Positions 6,326 to 8,561 of a stretch of 8,561 nucleotides of DNA are shown piece after piece. The notes under the pieces were generated by a model. That model did no database searches. It was not told the DNA's origin and was given only the letters and a program-made list of their open reading frames with translations. This DNA comes from a bacterium (GTDB lineage Bacteria > Desulfobacterota > DSWW01), in contig JAUWSZ010000065.1 in the NCBI GenBank assembly GCA_030609865.1, forward strand, positions 1 through 8,561, given 5' to 3'. A program made the position numbers and the translations under genes. Every line of letters begins with the position of its first letter. Within the stretch, counting starts at the first letter, position 1.

Positions 6326-8392
6326 TTAGAACCCGATCCAGCGCCAGTACCCCAAAATCACCCAGATCCAGAGAACGGCGAGACTCAGGACCAACACCGC
6401 ACTGCCGTGCACCAGGAAGTCCCTGAGTGTCACCAACTGTTCCCCTGTATCCGGATCCTTGGCCATGCTGTACGCAATCGCATTGTTGGGCGTCCCGATG
6501 ATGAACATGTGGGCAAACGACGAAGCGAATGCCGTGGCCAATCCGATCATCAACGGAGGTGTCCCGGACAGGGTGGCCATCGGAATCGTGATCGGGCCGA
6601 GGGCAGCCACCGTGGCCCCGTCGCTCATGAAGTTCGTGAGAATGCCCGTGAAAAGGCTCGAAGAGATGGCCAACCCCTCCCCACTCTTGAAGTAGTCAGG
6701 AAGGATGCTCATAAAACCGTCCGCTACCCAAAGAGCCGCACCCGTGGTCGCCAGCCCCGTCCCCATGGCGCAGGCACTGGCGTAGAGAGCCACCACATCC
6801 CAGTGGATCGCATTCACATCCCGCCAACGCAGGACACCAAGCACGTTGAGGAGGACGAGACACAGAATCACCGGGCCCCCCATCCCAAACCGGCTGCTCA
6901 TGGTCGTCCACAAGAGGATCAGCAGGACAAGCACCCCGGCGGTGCGGTATTCATCCGGGGTCATCTTCCCGATCTTTTCCGATTCCCTACGGACAAGGGC
7001 AGCCACGTTGATATCTTTGACCTTTACCCTCCTGTAAAACACAAGATAGAAATACGTCGCAATCACCAGGGCCATTACGGGAACAAACGGAAGCCCGTAC
7101 TTGACCCACTCACCGAACGTCGGTGCGAGACCGTAGTCGGAGAGGATGCCGATCATCACCGCGTTCCGGCCACCCGCCGCGGGTGAACCCGGGCCCCCTA
7201 TGTTCGCGGAGAAGCATACCAGGAGCATCATCATCACGGCCAGTGCCCGGTCCTGTCTCAGCCCGGCCACACGCATCGCACCACCGTAGACCAACAGCAG
7301 AACCGGCACAAGGAATGCAACCAGGGCATGTTCGGACAAAAAAGATGCGGACACGGCCAGCAGTGGGCAAAAGATGAAAATCATACGGCGTAAGGACGTG
7401 CTCGTGCCCAGCAGAAGCATCCCGATTCTTCGATCCAGCCCTGTCTTGGTAATCGCCGTAGAGATTGCCAGGACGCCGAAGATGAAGATTACCGCATCCT
7501 TTGCATAAGCCTTTGCGACCTGGTTGGGTGGTAGGACCCCGAAAAAGTACATCAACACGCCGACCAGAAGGGCCGTTACCCCCACCGGGATCGCGCCCGT
7601 TGCCCAGAACAGGGCCGCCACCACCAAGACACCGATCATCACCTTGGCCCGGAAGGTCGTTTGCTGGGGATTGGCCGGCACCTTGGCAACGGTTCCGTCG
7701 GATTTCTTGACCGTACGGTAAAGCTTTGCCTTCTGACTGTAGTAGTCCGCAATCGACTGGCCGGGCTTCATCTTCAGATAGTCCGAGTACCCGGTAATCA
7801 TCTCACCGAGCTGCCCGGTCTTTACCGTTGTCAGAAGCGTTGTCATCCGGTCGGACGTGGGCATGAGCACGATCGATGCAAAGAGTAGAATCCCGAGAAG
7901 GATGAACCCGGGCCGCGCGTTGTGAGAGCCGGTCAGCCACTTCCAAAGAGATGTTCTCTGGACCTCCGGGATCTCGTGGCGGGCCATGGCATAGACCCGT
8001 TCCTGGCGGGCCGCTTCGATGTAGTCGATGAGTTCGTCAACAGGACACGGCTTCTCCAGGTAGTGAAATACATCGTGCTTTCCGGTCTCGCGCGCCGCCT
8101 CGATGCTGCCGTAGCCGGTCAACATGATCACCTGCACCTCGGGCCGTATCTTCTTGATTTCCTTTAGTGTCTGGATGCCGTCGCTCCTGGGCATCTTCTG
8201 GTCGAGAACCACGACTTCGGGCAATTGGTGGCGCACGACCTTGAGTGCGTCTTCCCCGTTGTCCACATCGAAAACCTCGTATCCTCGCACTGCCAACTGC
8301 TTCTTCAACGCGGTCCGGAAGGAGTCTTCGTCGTCGACGAGCAAGACCCTTGGCATTGAATCGTTATTCTTTGCGCCCTTGTTCTCCTGCAT
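6326..8392 (-). CDS. Fusion of response-regulator receiver to DASS/SLC13-type transporter
   Basis: A 688-residue membrane protein starting at ATG 8392. Residues 14-131 form a REC domain: acidic pair D20/D21, phospho-acceptor D64 in VLDQKMPRSDG, T92 in MLTGYG and K114 in EKP. A linker of about 30 residues leads to a first membrane segment (about 162-177), then about 70 hydrophilic residues, then a transporter core to the C-terminus. Family motifs are SASFLSEHALVAFLVP (348-363) with GGPGSPAAGGRN (399-410), and LTNFMSDGATVAALGP (585-600) with IIGTPNNAI (631-639). SEH (353-355) and SDG (590-592) stand where typical DASS proteins have SNT. The receiver must be cytoplasmic, which places the N-terminus inside and the loop after the first membrane segment outside. 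The frame is continuous with no stop or frameshift, so this is a real fusion. It overlaps the upstream kinase by 29 bases. Phosphorylation of D64 by that kinase and resulting control of transport are inferred. Substrate unknown. Confidence 0.92.
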   Translation of the reverse strand: MQENKGAKNNDSMPRVLLVDDEDSFRTALKKQLAVRGYEVFDVDNGEDALKVVRHQLPEVVVLDQKMPRSDGIQTLKEIKKIRPEVQVIMLTGYGSIEAARETGKHDVFHYLEKPCPVDELIDYIEAARQERVYAMARHEIPEVQRTSLWKWLTGSHNARPGFILLGILLFASIVLMPTSDRMTTLLTTVKTGQLGEMITGYSDYLKMKPGQSIADYYSQKAKLYRTVKKSDGTVAKVPANPQQTTFRAKVMIGVLVVAALFWATGAIPVGVTALLVGVLMYFFGVLPPNQVAKAYAKDAVIFIFGVLAISTAITKTGLDRRIGMLLLGTSTSLRRMIFIFCPLLAVSASFLSEHALVAFLVPVLLLVYGGAMRVAGLRQDRALAVMMMLLVCFSANIGGPGSPAAGGRNAVMIGILSDYGLAPTFGEWVKYGLPFVPVMALVIATYFYLVFYRRVKVKDINVAALVRRESEKIGKMTPDEYRTAGVLVLLILLWTTMSSRFGMGGPVILCLVLLNVLGVLRWRDVNAIHWDVVALYASACAMGTGLATTGAALWVADGFMSILPDYFKSGEGLAISSSLFTGILTNFMSDGATVAALGPITIPMATLSGTPPLMIGLATAFASSFAHMFIIGTPNNAIAYSMAKDPDTGEQLVTLRDFLVHGSAVLVLSLAVLWIWVILGYWRWIGF

Positions 8393-8561
8393 CAACGTTT
8401 TCCTCCGCACGCCCCATTGGAAGCACCACAGTAAATGAGCTGCCTGCGCCGGCCAGGCTTTGCACCTCTATGCGACCTCCCAAGGCCTCCACGATGCTCA
8501 AACTCACACTCAGCCCGAGTCCGGTCCCCTTCCCCACTTCTTTGGTCGTATGAAAGGGGAA
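8364..8561 (-). CDS. C-terminal end of a sensor histidine kinase, cut by the window edge
   Basis: Reading the minus strand from 8561 gives 65 codons before TAA at 8366-8364. The fragment is the end of a HATPase_c domain: PFHTTKEVGKGTGLGLS covers the F box and the G2 ATP-lid glycines, followed by IVEALGGRIEV and SSFTVVLP, the usual last strands. About 17 further residues (from MGRAEEN on) extend past the fold and overlap the transporter gene. The F box has His where many kinases have a second Phe (PFFTTK). Everything upstream, including the sensor region and phospho-acceptor histidine, lies outside the window. Its position directly before the REC-transporter fusion makes it the likely phosphodonor for that protein. 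Confidence 0.88.
   Translation of the reverse strand, partial: FPFHTTKEVGKGTGLGLSVSLSIVEALGGRIEVQSLAGAGSSFTVVLPMGRAEENVDAGEQGRKE
8402..8406 (-). promoter_or_regulatory. Ribosome binding site that sets the REC-transporter start
   Basis: GGAGG read on the minus strand from 8406 to 8402 stands 9 bases before the ATG at 8392. The frame is also open to a GTG at 8410, but that codon would lie upstream of this site, so ATG 8392 is preferred. The site lies within the 3' end of the upstream kinase gene. Confidence 0.7.

Noticed and set aside
6158..7186. Long plus-strand open frame opposite the REC-transporter and receiver genes
   Set aside because: Rich in His, Arg, Asp and Pro with no family resemblance; it is antisense to two clear genes and reflects their codon pattern.

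Overview
The window is a dense, moderately GC-rich bacterial chromosome segment with no gap over 50 bases between genes. Seven genes run on the minus strand as one apparent operon and meet a single plus-strand gene at the left end. The NtrC-like receiver sequences, the Cache-type histidine kinase with an AHEINNPL box and the repeated use of universal stress and CBS domains resemble Desulfobacterota (sulfate-reducing or syntrophic former deltaproteobacteria). That placement is inference from protein style; there is no rRNA or marker gene to confirm it.

Layout in transcription order on the minus strand: the C-terminal end of a sensor histidine kinase (8561-8364, cut by the window edge); a fusion of a response-regulator receiver domain (REC) to a DASS/SLC13-type membrane transporter (8392-6326); a stand-alone REC protein (6301-5810); a complete dCache sensor histidine kinase (5820-4123); a second stand-alone REC protein (4074-3613); a second DASS-type transporter without REC (3616-1736); and a REC protein carrying two CBS domains (1720-806). 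Junctions are overlaps of 29, 11 and 4 bases or gaps of 24, 48 and 15 bases, so co-transcription is very likely. The plus-strand gene (1-809) encodes a tandem universal stress protein; its stop codon overlaps the stop of the REC-CBS gene in one CTAG.

The segment appears to hold two related modules of kinase, receiver and transporter. In one the receiver is fused to the transporter; in the other the receiver is a separate gene overlapping the transporter gene by 4 bases. None of the four receiver proteins has a DNA-binding or AAA+ domain. The simplest reading is a phosphotransfer system whose output is control of membrane transport by protein contact rather than transcription, with possible adenine-nucleotide input through the CBS pair and perhaps the universal stress protein. 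Both transporters have lost the two SNT motifs that bind sodium and substrate in typical DASS proteins, and share the same type of replacement (SDH/SEH in the first repeat, ADG/SDG in the second), so substrate and coupling ion cannot be assumed. No mobile elements, RNA genes, CRISPR arrays or clear terminators were seen.
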